From NCBI RefSeq assembly GCF_900188155.1, contig NZ_FZOG01000001.1, positions 1,077,104-1,141,103 of the forward strand: a stretch of 64,000 nt of DNA, given 5' to 3'. Every line of letters begins with the position of its first letter. Position 1 is the first letter of the stretch. The notes below the pieces were generated by a model. The model made no database searches. It was given only the letters and a program-made list of their open reading frames with translations, and was not told the DNA's origin. Of this stretch, positions 31,846-42,855 are shown one piece after another. This stretch comes from Pseudomonas segetis (GTDB lineage: Bacteria > Pseudomonadota > Gammaproteobacteria > Pseudomonadales > Pseudomonadaceae). The position numbers and the translations under genes are program-made.

Positions 31846-32838
31846 TTACTGGGCCGAGGCCAGCACTAATGCGCCGGTCACCAGCAGGTTGATCAGGGTC
31901 AGCGGCAGGCAGAACTTCCAGCTGAATGCCATGACTTGGTCATATCGAGGGCGCGGAATAGACGCGCGCAGCAAGATGAAAATCATGATGAAGAAGCAGG
32001 TCTTGAGCGCAAACCAGATAAAGGGAATCTGTGGCAGCAGCCCAAACGGCCCATGCCAGCCGCCAAAGAACAGGGTGACCAGCAGCGCCGAGACGGTGAC
32101 TATGGCGATGTATTCACCAACGAAGAACATGCCCCATTTCATACCGGCGTATTCAATATGGTAGCCGTCGGCCAGTTCTTGCTCTGCTTCTGGCTGATCG
32201 AAAGGATGACGGTGGGTCACCGCGATCGCAGCTATGAAGAAGGTACAGAAACCGAAGAACTGCGGAATGATGAACCACAGATGCTGGGCCTGATATTCAA
32301 CGATATCGCGCATGTTGAACGAGCCGACCTGCGCCACTACGCCCATCAGGGCCAGGGCCAGGAATACCTCGTACGACACGGTTTGCGCCGATGCGCGCAG
32401 CGCGCCGAGCAGGGCGAACTTGTTGTTACTCGACCAGCCCGCAAAAAGCACGGCATAGACCGACAGACCGGCCATGGCGAAGAAGAACAGGATGCCGATA
32501 TTGAGGTCAGCGACCCCCCAATTCGGGCTGATCGGGATAATCGCAAAGGCCAGCAACATCGCGGCAAAGGCGATCATCGGTGCCAGGGTGAAAATGAATT
32601 TGTCGGCGAAGGGCGGCGTCCAGTCCTCCTTGAAGAACATCTTGAGCATGTCCGCAACGATCTGGAACATACCAAATGGGCCGACACGATTCGGACCATA
32701 ACGGTCTTGCCACCAACCGAGCAGACGACGCTCGATAAAGCTCAGCAAGGCACCGGCAATGACTACAACCAGGAGAATGACCACGGCCTTGAGCACCGCA
32801 ATCAGCATGTCCATCAGTTCAGGCGTGAGCCAACTCAT
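31846..32838 (-). CDS. nuoH: NADH-quinone oxidoreductase subunit H
   Basis: A 330-residue membrane subunit of about eight helices that lines the quinone-binding chamber at the junction of the two arms. Conserved loops include [20 protein letters not shown] and the acidic [20 protein letters not shown] loop. Its ATG overlaps the nuoG stop by four bases, so synthesis is coupled to the last peripheral-arm subunit. Length is standard. Confidence 0.97.
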   Translation of the reverse strand: MSWLTPELMDMLIAVLKAVVILLVVVIAGALLSFIERRLLGWWQDRYGPNRVGPFGMFQIVADMLKMFFKEDWTPPFADKFIFTLAPMIAFAAMLLAFAIIPISPNWGVADLNIGILFFFAMAGLSVYAVLFAGWSSNNKFALLGALRASAQTVSYEVFLALALMGVVAQVGSFNMRDIVEYQAQHLWFIIPQFFGFCTFFIAAIAVTHRHPFDQPEAEQELADGYHIEYAGMKWGMFFVGEYIAIVTVSALLVTLFFGGWHGPFGLLPQIPFIWFALKTCFFIMIFILLRASIPRPRYDQVMAFSWKFCLPLTLINLLVTGALVLASAQ

Positions 32839-35564
32839 TGCGCGGCCTCCTGCAGATTGCTGATGCTGGCGCCGGCAATAATGGCCGGAATACCGCTTAG
32901 GCCAACCGGCAGGCCGGCAAGACCAATCGCCAACTCTTCAGTTATCCGCACCGGCAGGCGCAGGGTTTGGCCATTGATGCTGAAGCTGACCAGGGCGCCA
33001 TCATTGATGGCCAACTGATCGGCATGTTCCTTGGCCAATGCAATGTAGGCCGCAGGGATGCGCTGCTGGATAGGCTCGGCCATTGCCGAGGTTTCATCGC
33101 TGCCGAACAGGTGATGCAGCGGCACAGCCTGCAAGGTGCCTTGCGCCGGGTTGAATGCAGCGGTTGGTGCAAACCATGGCAACGCCTGGCCCTTGGCCTC
33201 GATCAAGCGAACGCCCGGGTCACCGGCGCGAATATGGCCGCCGACTTCATCCTGAAACTTGTTCCAGGCCTGTGGCGAGTTCCAGCCTGGCGACCAGGCA
33301 AATGGAACTTGCTGGCGATCTTCCTTGCTGCCTGAATAGCCTTCCATCGAGTAGGCAAAGGCGGTGTCTTTATCTTGTGGCTGGCGCGGCTCATGCACGC
33401 TGATATTGGCGCGCATCGCCGTGCGGCCGCTGTAGCGCAGTGGTTCACGGGCCAGTTTCAGGCCTTTGATGCGGAACGAGGCGTTTGGCGCTGCCTCGGT
33501 GATGGCAGACAATTGCGGGCTGCTTGCCGCGCAGGCTGCCGTTACTTGGTCGAGCTGGGTCCAATCGACTGGCTGGCCCTGACGTGTGGCGAGCAGGGCG
33601 TGTAGCCAGCGCCAGCTTTCGCGAACCAGAATCTTGTCGTCGTAATAGCTTGGTTCAAAGACCTGGAAGAAACGCTGGGCGCGTCCTTCGCTGCTCACCA
33701 GGGTGCCATCGGCTTCGGCGAAGCTGGCTGCCGACAGCACGAGATGCGCCTTGGCAACCGTTGGCGTGTGCTGGTGATCGGCAACGATAATGGTTTTAGC
33801 GGCTGCAAGGGCAGCGTCCACGCTGGCGGTATCGGCGCGGCGGTAGAGATCATTCTCCAGCACCACAAGTGCATCAGCCTCGCCAGTGGTCAGGGCGTTG
33901 AGCGCGGCATCGACCGTCTTGGTCGCGAAGTCGTCACCCATCAGCAATGCTAGGCCGAGGCTGTTGGCTTCGGCTACGACCATGCTGATCGAGGCGTTTT
34001 TCTCACGGTTTTTCAGGGCGCTGGCAATATTGGCCGCAGCTTCGAGCAAAGCCTTGTTGCCCAAGGACGTACCCGCAACCAACAGCGGACGCTTGGCATT
34101 GAGCAAGGCATCGGCAATCTGTTGCACCAACTCGGCGGCTTCAGCCTCAAGGCCGGCTACGGCGGGTGCGGCTGGATCGATGGCATGGGCCACGGCAAAG
34201 CCAATACGGGCCAGGTCATCGGGGGCGGCGTGTACGCATTGCTCGGCGATATCGTCGAGGCGGGTGGCGGTCACGCTGGCAATAAACAGTGGGTTGATTG
34301 CATCCTGGGCGACGTTTTGCACCGCTGCCATGTGCCAGTCCTGGATTTTCATCGAGGCGGCAATCTCAGTGGCCTTGCCCTTGACCGACTGGCGTAGGGC
34401 CAGGGCCAGGCGAGCCGCGGTTTGAGTGAGGTCTTCACCCAGTACGAATACGGCGTCGTGGCTTTCCACATCGCGCAGGTTGGCCACCGGAAGCGGGCCG
34501 TTTTGCATGATGTCGAGCACCATGGCGATGTGGGCCTGTTCGGCTGCGGCAATGCCAGAGTAGAAGTTCTCGGCACCGACCAATTCGCGTAGCGCGTAGT
34601 TGCTCTCCAGGCTGGCGCGTGGTGAGCCAATCCCCACGACCCGTTTGCCCTTGAGCAATGCGGCGCCCTGGTCCAGTGCCGAGTCGATGCCCATTTTCAT
34701 CTTGCTGAGCATCATCATCGGCTGGCGCGGGCGGTCTTTGCGATTGACATAGCCGTAGCCGAAGCGGCCGCGGTCGCAAAGGAAATACTGGTTAACCGAG
34801 CCGTTGAAGCGGTTTTCGATACGACGGATTTCACCGTAGCGTTCGCCTGGGCTGGTGTTGCAGCCGCTGGCACAGCCATGGCAAATGCTCGGCGAGAACT
34901 GCATGTCCCACTTACGGCTGTAGCGCTCGGAGTGGGTTTTATCGGTGAAGACGCCGGTCGGGCAGACCTCGGTAAGGTTGCCGGAGAACTCGCTTTCAAG
35001 GGTGCCGTCTTCAACGCGACCGAAGTAAACGTTGTCATGGGCGCCGTATACGCCAAGGTCGGTGCCGCCTGCGTAGTCCTTGTAATAGCGAACGCAGCGA
35101 TAGCAGGCGATGCAGCGGTTCATCTCGTGGGCGATGAACGGGCCGAGCTCCTGATTCTGGTGCGTGCGCTTGCTGAAACGATAGCGCCGTGCATTGTGAC
35201 CGGTCATGACGGTCATGTCCTGCAGGTGACAATGACCGCCTTCCTCGCACACTGGGCAGTCATGCGGGTGGTTGGTCATCAGCCATTCAACGACGCTGGC
35301 GCGAAACTGCTTGGCTTCTTCATCGTCAATGGAGATCCAGCTGTTGTCGGTCGCAGGTGTCATGCAGGACATGACCAGGCGTCCGCGCTTGTCGTTCTCA
35401 TCGCTGTATTGCTTGACCGCACACTGGCGGCACGCACCGACGCTACCAAGAGCGGGGTGCCAGCAGAAATAGGGAATGTCGAGTCCCAGGGACAGACAGG
35501 CCTGTAGCAGGTTGTCCGCACCATCGACTTCAAAATCGTTGCCGTCTACGTGGATAGTGGCCAT
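32835..35564 (-). CDS. nuoG: NADH-quinone oxidoreductase subunit G
   Basis: At 909 residues this is the largest peripheral-arm subunit. The N-terminal [2Fe-2S] domain ([15 protein letters not shown]) is followed by the His-containing [16 protein letters not shown] segment for cluster N5, a ferredoxin-like [13 protein letters not shown] region, and the [16 protein letters not shown] motif expected for the off-path cluster N7. The rest is the inactive molybdopterin-oxidoreductase-like fold. It is separated from nuoF by 96 bp, the longest gap in the operon, with two small hairpins in it. Confidence 0.96.
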   Translation of the reverse strand: MATIHVDGNDFEVDGADNLLQACLSLGLDIPYFCWHPALGSVGACRQCAVKQYSDENDKRGRLVMSCMTPATDNSWISIDDEEAKQFRASVVEWLMTNHPHDCPVCEEGGHCHLQDMTVMTGHNARRYRFSKRTHQNQELGPFIAHEMNRCIACYRCVRYYKDYAGGTDLGVYGAHDNVYFGRVEDGTLESEFSGNLTEVCPTGVFTDKTHSERYSRKWDMQFSPSICHGCASGCNTSPGERYGEIRRIENRFNGSVNQYFLCDRGRFGYGYVNRKDRPRQPMMMLSKMKMGIDSALDQGAALLKGKRVVGIGSPRASLESNYALRELVGAENFYSGIAAAEQAHIAMVLDIMQNGPLPVANLRDVESHDAVFVLGEDLTQTAARLALALRQSVKGKATEIAASMKIQDWHMAAVQNVAQDAINPLFIASVTATRLDDIAEQCVHAAPDDLARIGFAVAHAIDPAAPAVAGLEAEAAELVQQIADALLNAKRPLLVAGTSLGNKALLEAAANIASALKNREKNASISMVVAEANSLGLALLMGDDFATKTVDAALNALTTGEADALVVLENDLYRRADTASVDAALAAAKTIIVADHQHTPTVAKAHLVLSAASFAEADGTLVSSEGRAQRFFQVFEPSYYDDKILVRESWRWLHALLATRQGQPVDWTQLDQVTAACAASSPQLSAITEAAPNASFRIKGLKLAREPLRYSGRTAMRANISVHEPRQPQDKDTAFAYSMEGYSGSKEDRQQVPFAWSPGWNSPQAWNKFQDEVGGHIRAGDPGVRLIEAKGQALPWFAPTAAFNPAQGTLQAVPLHHLFGSDETSAMAEPIQQRIPAAYIALAKEHADQLAINDGALVSFSINGQTLRLPVRITEELAIGLAGLPVGLSGIPAIIAGASISNLQEAAQ

Positions 35565-35660
35565 GGTTGAGGTTTCTTCTTCCCCGCCGAAGCGGGCTTG
35601 GCTAATGGAAAACGGTTTGCTCCGTGGCCAGTTTGACCTGGCCGCCAGAGCCTGAAATCG

Positions 35661-37034
35661 TTACGCGGGGACGAATTGCCCCGTCGTTGCCGGAGCAGTC
35701 GAGCTGCAAACACCTGCCTCGAACTCTTCGCGGAAATACTTGATTGCGCTACCCAGCGGCTCAACCGCGCCCGGTGCGTGAGCACAGAAGGTCTTGCCCG
35801 GGCCGAGGAAGTTCACAAGGCCCAGCAAGGTCTCAATGTCTTCACGGGTGCCTTGGCCGCGCTCCAGTGCGCGCAGGATTTTTACGCTCCAGGGCAAGCC
35901 ATCGCGGCAAGGCGTGCACCAGCCGCATGACTCGCGGGCGAAAAATTCTTCCATGTTGCGCAGCAAGGACACCATGTTGACCGAGTCATCCACCGCCAGC
36001 GCCAGGCCGGTGCCCATCCGCGTGCCGACCTTGGCGATGCCCGCTGCATACATGGGCGCATCGAGATGTTCGGGGAGCAAAAAGCCGGTGCCAGCGCCGC
36101 CAGGTTGCCAGGCTTTCAGGGTGAAGCCATCACGCATGCCGCCAGCGTAGTCTTCGAACAGCTCACGGGCGGGCACGCCGAATGGCAGCTCCCAAAGGCC
36201 AGGGTTCCTGACCTTGCCGGAAAAGCCCATGAGTTTTGTACCCATGTCTTCGGAGCCTGGGCGGGCCAGGGTTTTGTACCAGTCAACGCCGTGGTCGATA
36301 ATCGACGGTACGTTGCACAGGGTTTCAACGTTGTTGACGCAGGTTGGCTTGCCCCAGACCCCGACAGCCGCAGGGAAGGGCGGCTTGGCGCGCGGGTTGG
36401 CCCGACGGCCTTCGAGCGAGTTGATCAGCGCGGTTTCTTCACCGCAGATATAACGACCGGCGCCGGTATGCACGATCAACTCGAAATCAAAGCCGCTGCC
36501 GAGGATGTTCTTGCCCAGCAGGCCAGCGGCCTTGGCTTCGGCAATTGCACGATTGAGGTTGGTGGCGGCGTCGACGTATTCGCCACGCAAGAAGATGTAG
36601 CCGCGATAGGCCTTGAGGGCACGGGCACTGATGAGCATGCCTTCAACCAACAGGTGTGGCAGTTGCTCCATCAACATCCGGTCTTTCCAGGTGTTGGGCT
36701 CCATTTCATCGGCATTGCACAGCAGGTAGCGGATATTCAGCGATTCATCCGCTGGCATCAGCCCCCACTTCACGCCGGTTGGGAAGCCTGCACCGCCACG
36801 GCCTTTGAGGCCGGCATCCTTGACCTGCTGCACTATATCGGCCTGGGCCATCTCGCTCAGCGCCTTGCGGGCGGCGCTGTAGCCATTCTTGCCTTGGTAC
36901 TCTTCAAGCCAGACCGGTTGGCCGTCATCGCGCAGGCGCCAGGTCAATGGATGGGTTTCTTCGCTGCGCTTGATCAGGTTGGCCGGGCCAATGGAGGTCA
37001 GCACCTCGGTACTGCGACTGAATTGGTTGCTCAT
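35661..37034 (-). CDS. nuoF: NADH-quinone oxidoreductase subunit F
   Basis: A 457-residue catalytic subunit that oxidises NADH through FMN. The glycine-rich NADH/FMN site [15 protein letters not shown], the [15 protein letters not shown] segment and the N3 [4Fe-4S] motif [12 protein letters not shown] are all present. The ATG overlaps the nuoE stop by four bases. The C-terminal 20 residues ([14 protein letters not shown]) are lineage-specific. With NuoE and NuoG it forms the NADH dehydrogenase module. Confidence 0.97.
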   Translation of the reverse strand: MSNQFSRSTEVLTSIGPANLIKRSEETHPLTWRLRDDGQPVWLEEYQGKNGYSAARKALSEMAQADIVQQVKDAGLKGRGGAGFPTGVKWGLMPADESLNIRYLLCNADEMEPNTWKDRMLMEQLPHLLVEGMLISARALKAYRGYIFLRGEYVDAATNLNRAIAEAKAAGLLGKNILGSGFDFELIVHTGAGRYICGEETALINSLEGRRANPRAKPPFPAAVGVWGKPTCVNNVETLCNVPSIIDHGVDWYKTLARPGSEDMGTKLMGFSGKVRNPGLWELPFGVPARELFEDYAGGMRDGFTLKAWQPGGAGTGFLLPEHLDAPMYAAGIAKVGTRMGTGLALAVDDSVNMVSLLRNMEEFFARESCGWCTPCRDGLPWSVKILRALERGQGTREDIETLLGLVNFLGPGKTFCAHAPGAVEPLGSAIKYFREEFEAGVCSSTAPATTGQFVPA

Positions 37035-37525
37035 GAGTAGGCCTCCAGCATGCTGGCAACACAGTCGGGCTGGACATTGCCAAAGGTGTCGTCATCAACC
37101 ATGACTGCAGGGGCTTTGTCACAGTTGCCCAGGCAGCACACCGGGAGCAGGGTGAAGCGACCGTCTGCGGTGGTTTGCCCTGGCTCGATGCCAAGCTGAT
37201 CCTTGATACTGGCCAGGACATTTTCATGGCCGCCGACAAAGCAGGTCATGCTGTCGCACACGCGGATGATGTGGCGACCCACTGGCTGGCGGAAGATCTG
37301 GCTGTAGAAGGTAGCCACGCCTTCTACGTCACTGGCGGGAATGCCCAGCACCTGGCCAATGGCTTCGCTGGCGCCATCAGGCACCCAGCCACGCTGCTTT
37401 TGCACGATCTTCAAGGCTTCGATGGAGGCCGCGCGTGGGTCTTCGTAGTGATGCATTTCGTGTTCGATAGCTGAGCGTTCGGCGTCGCTAAGGGCAAAAC
37501 GGTCAGTCTGAATAAGGGTATTCAT
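37031..37525 (-). CDS. nuoE: NADH-quinone oxidoreductase subunit E
   Basis: A 164-residue thioredoxin-like subunit binding [2Fe-2S] cluster N1a. The four cysteine ligands are in CDSMTC and, further on, in [12 protein letters not shown]. The start at ATG 37525 lies two bases past the nuoCD stop; an in-frame TTG two codons earlier is less likely. The end overlaps nuoF by four bases. Length and motifs are standard for the family. Confidence 0.96.
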   Translation of the reverse strand: MNTLIQTDRFALSDAERSAIEHEMHHYEDPRAASIEALKIVQKQRGWVPDGASEAIGQVLGIPASDVEGVATFYSQIFRQPVGRHIIRVCDSMTCFVGGHENVLASIKDQLGIEPGQTTADGRFTLLPVCCLGNCDKAPAVMVDDDTFGNVQPDCVASMLEAYS

Positions 37526-37527
37526 AA

Positions 37528-39309
37528 TCAACGGTCCACGTCAGCCATAACGAAATCGATACTGCCCAGGTAGGCAATCAAGTCTGCAACCATGCTGCCG
37601 CGAATCACCGGAGGGATCTGCTGCAGGTGCGCGAAGCTTGGCGTACGAATGCGCGTGCGATAACTCATGGTGCCGCCATCACTGGTCAGGTAATAGCTGT
37701 TGATGCCCTTGGTTGCCTCGATCATCTGGAACGACTCGTTGGCGGGCATGACCGGGCCCCACGAGACTTGCAGGAAGTGCGTGATCAGGGTTTCGATATC
37801 ACGCAGCGTGCGCTCTTTCGGTGGCGGCGTGGTCAGTGGATGGTCTGCCTTGTACGGGCCTTCCGGCATATTGCGCAGGCATTGATCGATGATCCGAATA
37901 CTCTGGCGCATTTCTTCCACGCGAACCATGCAGCGATCGTAGGCATCACCATTGTTGGCCAGCGGTACTTCAAAGTCGAAGTGTTCGTAGCCCGAGTAGG
38001 GCCGTGCTTTGCGCAGGTCGAAATCCAGGCCGGTCGAACGCAGGCCAGCACCGGTAACGCCCCATTCCAGGGCTTCCCTGGTGTTGTACTGGGCGACTCC
38101 AATGGTGCGACCACGCAGGATGCTGTTCTGTAGCGCGGCCTTTTCATATTCGTCGAGACGCTTTGGCAGCCAGTCGACAAACTCCTTGACCAGTTTGTCC
38201 CAGCCGCGCGGCAGGTCATGGGCAACACCGCCAATGCGATACCAGGCCGGGTGCAGGCGGAAGCCAGTGATGGCTTCGATGACCTTGTAGGCCCGTTGGC
38301 GGTCAGTGAAGGTGAAGAACACCGGGGTCATTGCCCCTACGTCCTGGATATAGGTACCTAGGAACAGCAGGTGGCTGGTGATGCGGAAGAACTCGGCCAT
38401 CATCACCCGGATAAAATCAACCCGATCCGGGACCTTGATCCCCGCCAGTTTTTCCACCGAGAGTACATACGGAAGGTTGTTCATCACGCCGCCGAGGTAA
38501 TCGATACGGTCGGTGTAGGGGATGAAGCTGTGCCAGCTCTGGCGTTCGGCCATCTTCTCGGCGCCACGGTGGTGGTAGCCAATCTCGGGGACGCAGTCAA
38601 CGATCTCCTCGCCGTCAAGCTGCAGGATAATGCGGAATGCCCCGTGTGCGGAGGGGTGGTTGGGGCCCAGATTGAGGAACATGAAGTCTTCATGGGCGCC
38701 GCCGCGCTGCATGCCCCAGTCTTCCGGGCGAAAACGTGCAGCTTCTTCTTCGTGTTGCTGTTTGGCCAGTGTCAGGCTGAATGGGTCGAACTCAGTGGCC
38801 CGTGCGGGATAGTCTTTGCGCAGCGGGTGGCCTTCCCAGGTGGGCGGCATCATGATCCGCGTCAGGTGAGGGTGACCAGTAAAGTGGATGCCGTACAGGT
38901 CCCAGACTTCGCGCTCATACCAGTTGGCGTTCGGCCAGATGCTGGTGATGCTGGGCAGGTTTAGGTCGCCTTCAGACAGGGCCACCTTGATCATCACGTC
39001 GTTGTTACGCTCTATCGACATCAGGTGATAGAACACGGTGAAGTCGGCGTCTGGCAAGCCACGACGCTGGGTGCGCAGGCGCTCATCGACGCCGTGGAGG
39101 TCATACAGCATGACGTACGGGCGCGGCAGGTTGCGCAAAAACGTAAGGATATTGGTCAGCTGTTCACGGGCAACCCACAGCACTGGCATGCCTGTGCGAG
39201 TGGTTTGTACGGTGAAGGCCTCAGCGCCAAATTTTGCGCTCAACTCGCCAATGACACTATGGTCATCTGGCGTATAGGGCGCGATGGACAGAACGCTATT
39301 AGCTGTCAT
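37528..39309 (-). CDS. nuoCD: NADH-quinone oxidoreductase fused subunit C/D
   Basis: A 593-residue fusion: the NuoC part (about 1-180, ending around [25 protein letters not shown]) precedes the NuoD part (about 205-593), which lines the quinone site ([15 protein letters not shown], the conserved HPSAHG loop). This fusion is normal for gamma-proteobacteria including Pseudomonas. I chose ATG 39309, which gives the usual length; a GTG at 39321 is in frame but has no ribosome site. The stop is two bases before the nuoE ATG. Confidence 0.96.
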   Translation of the reverse strand: MTANSVLSIAPYTPDDHSVIGELSAKFGAEAFTVQTTRTGMPVLWVAREQLTNILTFLRNLPRPYVMLYDLHGVDERLRTQRRGLPDADFTVFYHLMSIERNNDVMIKVALSEGDLNLPSITSIWPNANWYEREVWDLYGIHFTGHPHLTRIMMPPTWEGHPLRKDYPARATEFDPFSLTLAKQQHEEEAARFRPEDWGMQRGGAHEDFMFLNLGPNHPSAHGAFRIILQLDGEEIVDCVPEIGYHHRGAEKMAERQSWHSFIPYTDRIDYLGGVMNNLPYVLSVEKLAGIKVPDRVDFIRVMMAEFFRITSHLLFLGTYIQDVGAMTPVFFTFTDRQRAYKVIEAITGFRLHPAWYRIGGVAHDLPRGWDKLVKEFVDWLPKRLDEYEKAALQNSILRGRTIGVAQYNTREALEWGVTGAGLRSTGLDFDLRKARPYSGYEHFDFEVPLANNGDAYDRCMVRVEEMRQSIRIIDQCLRNMPEGPYKADHPLTTPPPKERTLRDIETLITHFLQVSWGPVMPANESFQMIEATKGINSYYLTSDGGTMSYRTRIRTPSFAHLQQIPPVIRGSMVADLIAYLGSIDFVMADVDR

Positions 39310-39367
39310 GGTCTCAGTCACTAATCAGGGTACGGCATCGGTAAGCAGGCTTCTTGATGAGCCTGGC

Positions 39368-40045
39368 TTATACATCGTCGGGGCTGCGCAGGTTGGTCAC
39401 AGCAATTCGCTCGGCGCGGCGCTGTTCTTTTTGCGAAGGCATGTCAGCGCGATAAACGCCCTGATCGCCGACGACCCAAGACAGCGGACGACGCTCCTGG
39501 CCAATTGACTCCTGAAGGAGCATCAGACCTTGAAGGAATGCTTCTGGACGAGGCGGGCAGCCGGGGATGTAGACATCCACGGGCAGGAACTTGTCCACGC
39601 CTTGAACCACCGAGTAGATATCGTACATGCCGCCTGAATTAGCACATGAACCCATGGAAATAACCCATTTGGGCTCAAGCATCTGTTCGTACAGGCGTTG
39701 AATGACCGGTGCCATCTTGATGAAGCAGGTACCGGCGATGACCATGAAGTCGGCCTGGCGGGGAGATGCACGGATAACTTCCGCACCAAATCGCGCAACG
39801 TCGTGAGGGGCGGTAAAAGCCGTGGTCATTTCTACATAGCAGCAGGATAGCCCGAAGTTATAGGGCCAAAGGGAGTTCTTGCGACCCCAGTTGACGGCAC
39901 CACTCAAGACGTCTTCGAGCTTGCCCATGTAGATGTTCTTGTGGACCTGATCGTCCAGCAAGGGATCGGCTACGGTCTCCCGCTCGCCGACCGGATACTG
40001 CTCGTTAGGCGCATCCGGATCGATCCGTGTAAGGTTGTATTGCAT
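39368..40045 (-). CDS. nuoB: NADH-quinone oxidoreductase subunit B
   Basis: A 225-residue subunit holding the terminal [4Fe-4S] cluster N2 that reduces quinone. Its ligands are the tandem cysteines in GLSCCYVEM, the cysteine in [10 protein letters not shown] and the one in [11 protein letters not shown] 40045 was chosen over an in-frame TTG at 40051 because it follows a GAGG ribosome site and gives the family length. It lies 10 bp after nuoA and 58 bp before nuoCD. Confidence 0.97.
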   Translation of the reverse strand: MQYNLTRIDPDAPNEQYPVGERETVADPLLDDQVHKNIYMGKLEDVLSGAVNWGRKNSLWPYNFGLSCCYVEMTTAFTAPHDVARFGAEVIRASPRQADFMVIAGTCFIKMAPVIQRLYEQMLEPKWVISMGSCANSGGMYDIYSVVQGVDKFLPVDVYIPGCPPRPEAFLQGLMLLQESIGQERRPLSWVVGDQGVYRADMPSQKEQRRAERIAVTNLRSPDDV

Positions 40046-40055
40046 CGCCAAAGCC

Positions 40056-40469
40056 TCATTGTTTTAGCTTCGCCTGTCGATCGCGACGGCTCTGCGGTGC
40101 CCAATCGAGCGCACCGATTCGCCATAGGTAGACAAGACCTGCCAACAGAATTGCTATAAAGACTGTAGCTTCGATGAGTCCCGCCCAACCGCTTTCGCGT
40201 ACGGAGACTGACCAAGCAAAAAGATAGAGGGCTTCAACGTCGAAGATCACGAAGAGCATCGCGACCAAATAAAACTTTGCCGAGAGGCGCAGGCGTGCGG
40301 TGCCGGTTGGCAGCATACCCGATTCGAAAGGTTCGTTTTTACTGCGTCCCCAGGCTTTGCTGCCGAGCAAGCTGGATAGACCGAGCATAAAGGCGATAAG
40401 GGCGAAAACGCCGAGGATGAATACAGCAAACGCCCAGTTTTGGGAAAAATTGGAGACTGGGTCTGACAT
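40056..40469 (-). CDS. nuoA: NADH-quinone oxidoreductase subunit A
   Basis: A 137-residue subunit with three helices and the conserved loop [14 protein letters not shown], which contacts the quinone tunnel, followed by [21 protein letters not shown], the helix with conserved acidic residues. It is the first gene of the operon; the 290 bp upstream must contain the nuo promoter, although I could not identify convincing -35/-10 boxes. The operon nuoA-N spans about 14.9 kb without interruption. Confidence 0.96.
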   Translation of the reverse strand: MSDPVSNFSQNWAFAVFILGVFALIAFMLGLSSLLGSKAWGRSKNEPFESGMLPTGTARLRLSAKFYLVAMLFVIFDVEALYLFAWSVSVRESGWAGLIEATVFIAILLAGLVYLWRIGALDWAPQSRRDRQAKLKQ

Positions 40470-40699
40470 GCTATTCGTACCTCGTAACCGAAGACTTTAG
40501 TTACATTTTTATTCGGGGTGAATCTTGCCACATCGGCCAATTCAATACTAGGCAAGTATGACTATTTGCGCCAAATTGTATCCAAAACAAACAGCGCAGG
40601 TTTATTTATACGCGCCATATTAAGTCGAACTCTGCACGGATTCAAATAAGCTGACCATTTGATCAGTTTTTTATGGCTCTGTTTGCCTGCCCAATAAAA

Positions 40700-40725
40700 A
40701 AAGCCCGGTAGTTGTGCCGGGCTTT
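40700..40725 (-). terminator. Rho-independent terminator of aceA
   Basis: A 9-bp stem (AAAGCCCGG / CCGGGCTTT) is followed on the minus strand by a TTTTTT run. It lies 38 bp after the aceA stop and insulates aceA from the nuo promoter. Confidence 0.9.
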
Positions 40726-40762
40726 ATCACGCATTAACAGCCGTGGATTGAACTGGTTCGAC

Positions 40763-42358
40763 TTAGCTGAACTGGTTCATGGTGTTGTCTTTACCGCCAG
40801 CCTTCAGAGCCGCTTCGCCAGCGAAGTACTCTTTATGGTTGTCACCGATGTCGGAGCCAGCCATGTTCTGGTGCTTGACGCAGGCGATGCCTTGGCGCAG
40901 CTCTTCACGCTGGACGCCTTTAACGTAGGCCAGCATGCCCTGGTCTGCGAAGTAGCCTTTTGCCAGGTTGTCGGTAGACAGTGCAGCAGTGTGGTAAGTC
41001 GGCAGGGTGATCAGGTGGTGGAAGATACCGGCCTGAGCTGAACCATCACGCTGGAAGGTGCGGATCTTCTCGTCAGCAACCTGAGCCAGCTCAGTGTTGT
41101 CGTACTCGATGCTCATCAGCTTGGCGCGGTCGTATGCAGACACGTCCTTGCCTTGCTCGACGAATGCATCGAACACTTGCTGACGGAAGTTCAGTGTCCA
41201 GTTGAACGATGGGCTGTTGTTGTAAACCAGCTTGGCGTTCGGGATCACGTCGCGGATGCGGTTGACCATGGCTGCGATCTGGCCAACGTGTGGCTTCTCG
41301 GTTTCGATCCAGAGCATGTCGGCGCCGTTCTGCAGTGACGTGATGCAGTCCAGTACGCAGCGATCTTCGCCTGTGCCCTTGCGGAACTGGAACAGGTTGC
41401 TTGGCAGGCGCTTAGGACGCAGCAGTTTGCCGCCGCGGTTGATCACAACGTCGCCATTGCCCAGGTCGGCAGCCGAAACTTCTTCGCAATCCAGGAACGA
41501 GTTGTACTGGTCGCCCAGGTCGCCCGGAGTCTTGGTCACTGCGATCTGCTTGGTCAGGCCTGCACCCAGGGAGTCGGTACGGGCAACGATTACACCGTCG
41601 TCAATACCCAGCTCGAGGAAGGCGTAGCGAACAGCGTTGATCTTGGCCAGGAAGTCTTCGTGCGGAACAGTTACCTTGCCGTCTTGGTGGCCGCACTGCT
41701 TCTCATCGGAAACCTGGTTTTCGATCTGGATGCAGCACGCGCCTGCTTCGATCATGCGCTTGGCCAGCAGGTAGGTGGCTTCAGGGTTGCCGAAGCCTGC
41801 ATCGATGTCGGCAATGATTGGTACTACGTGGGTTTCGTAGTTGTCGATCTTGTCCTGGATTTCAGCGGCCTTGGCCTTGTCGCCAGCTTCGCGAGCGTTA
41901 TCCAGATCGGTGAACAGCAGGTCAAGCTCACGGGCGTCGGCTTGACGCAGGAAGGTGTACAGCTCTTCGATCAGGCCGGATACTGCGGTTTTTTCGTGCA
42001 TCGACTGGTCAGGCAGTGGGCCGAAGTCGGAACGCAGTGCAGCAACCATCCAGCCCGACAGGTAGAGGTAGCGCTTGTTGGTGGTTTTGAGGTGCTTTTT
42101 GATCGAAATCAGCTTCTGCTGACCGATAAAACCATGCCAGCAACCCAGCGACTGGGTGTAGACCGAGCTGTCAGCATCGTACTCGGCCATGTCTTTGCGC
42201 ATGATGGCGGCAGTGTACTTGGCGATATCAAGACCGGTTTTGAAGCGGTTCTGAGCGCGCATGCGAGCAACGGACTCAGGGTTGATAGCGCTCCAGCTGT
42301 TGCCGGCGGCTTCTTTAAGGGCCGCAACGGCTTTGATGTCGTTTTGATAAGCTGACAT
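40763..42358 (-). CDS. aceA: isocitrate lyase
   Basis: AceA splits isocitrate into glyoxylate and succinate, opening the glyoxylate shunt for growth on acetate and fatty acids. The start at ATG 42358, after a GAAGGA ribosome site, gives 531 residues, the long Pseudomonas/Acinetobacter form. The catalytic loop cysteine is in EKQCGHQDGK near residue 220, and other active-site segments include IIADIDAGFGNP and LVYNNSPSFNW. It competes with the Idh encoded at 49.9-52.2 kb for isocitrate. A palindrome resembling the RccR operator lies about 430 bp upstream. Confidence 0.97.
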   Translation of the reverse strand: MSAYQNDIKAVAALKEAAGNSWSAINPESVARMRAQNRFKTGLDIAKYTAAIMRKDMAEYDADSSVYTQSLGCWHGFIGQQKLISIKKHLKTTNKRYLYLSGWMVAALRSDFGPLPDQSMHEKTAVSGLIEELYTFLRQADARELDLLFTDLDNAREAGDKAKAAEIQDKIDNYETHVVPIIADIDAGFGNPEATYLLAKRMIEAGACCIQIENQVSDEKQCGHQDGKVTVPHEDFLAKINAVRYAFLELGIDDGVIVARTDSLGAGLTKQIAVTKTPGDLGDQYNSFLDCEEVSAADLGNGDVVINRGGKLLRPKRLPSNLFQFRKGTGEDRCVLDCITSLQNGADMLWIETEKPHVGQIAAMVNRIRDVIPNAKLVYNNSPSFNWTLNFRQQVFDAFVEQGKDVSAYDRAKLMSIEYDNTELAQVADEKIRTFQRDGSAQAGIFHHLITLPTYHTAALSTDNLAKGYFADQGMLAYVKGVQREELRQGIACVKHQNMAGSDIGDNHKEYFAGEAALKAGGKDNTMNQFS

Positions 42359-42855
42359 GGTCAATCCTTCAAAGTATGTGTTTGGTTGAGCACCGCTTTC
42401 CCGCTCGGCAACTGTAGTAGACAGATGCCAGCAGCGGGGGCTCACAACAGATAAGGAGAAAGTGACTAAATACGGAGTTGGATCAGAGGTGGGGATGTCG
42501 ACCAGTGATATGACGCCAGTATCTGCTCATGAGCGGGTCATTTTTCGCCGTTTGACTCGTGGATGTCTCAGGCGATGCAGTGTCTGTTACGGTCATGCCG
42601 GTTGAAAGCGCTTCCCCGTCCCTCAGGACAACTTCGTTCCAGTCGCAATCTCGTCGATCTGCCTTGTGGGCTTTTACAACACGGGTTGTTCGGGCGGTAA
42701 GCCTGAACAACCCGGAAGCTCTTTCCAGAGCCCCTGATTAGCGGGAGCGAGGCCATAATGCATCGCTGCCAGGCGTTCGTCAAACGTTTTGTAGTGGTTT
42801 TTCATCACTACTACATAATTATCTGGATGACCGGCAAGTCAGTACCGGTCAGGCA
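42359..42855. other. 497-bp non-coding leader/promoter region of aceA
   Basis: This stretch separates aceA from the secretin-like gene. Short open frames (for example 42483-42710 and 42568-42783, minus strand) lack ribosome sites and family similarity. Visible structure: the TGTAGT/ACTACA palindrome at 42790-42815 and a lone TGTAGTA at 42413-42419. It probably holds a long aceA 5' leader and its regulatory sites. Confidence 0.55.
42790..42815. promoter_or_regulatory. RccR-like palindrome upstream of aceA
   Basis: Exact inverted half-sites TGTAGT (42790-42795) and ACTACA (42810-42815) are separated by 14 bases. RccR of P. fluorescens is reported to control aceA through a long-linker pseudopalindrome of about this kind. 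The total length here is 26 bp, slightly shorter than the 28 bp I recall, so assignment is tentative. Confidence 0.45.

Noticed and set aside
36066-37040. 324-residue plus-strand open frame opposite nuoF
   Set aside because: Antisense shadow; the real minus-strand gene has intact FMN and Fe-S motifs.
42483-42783. Short minus-strand open frames in the aceA upstream gap
   Set aside because: Overlapping frames with Arg/Ser-rich composition, no ribosome site and no recognisable family.
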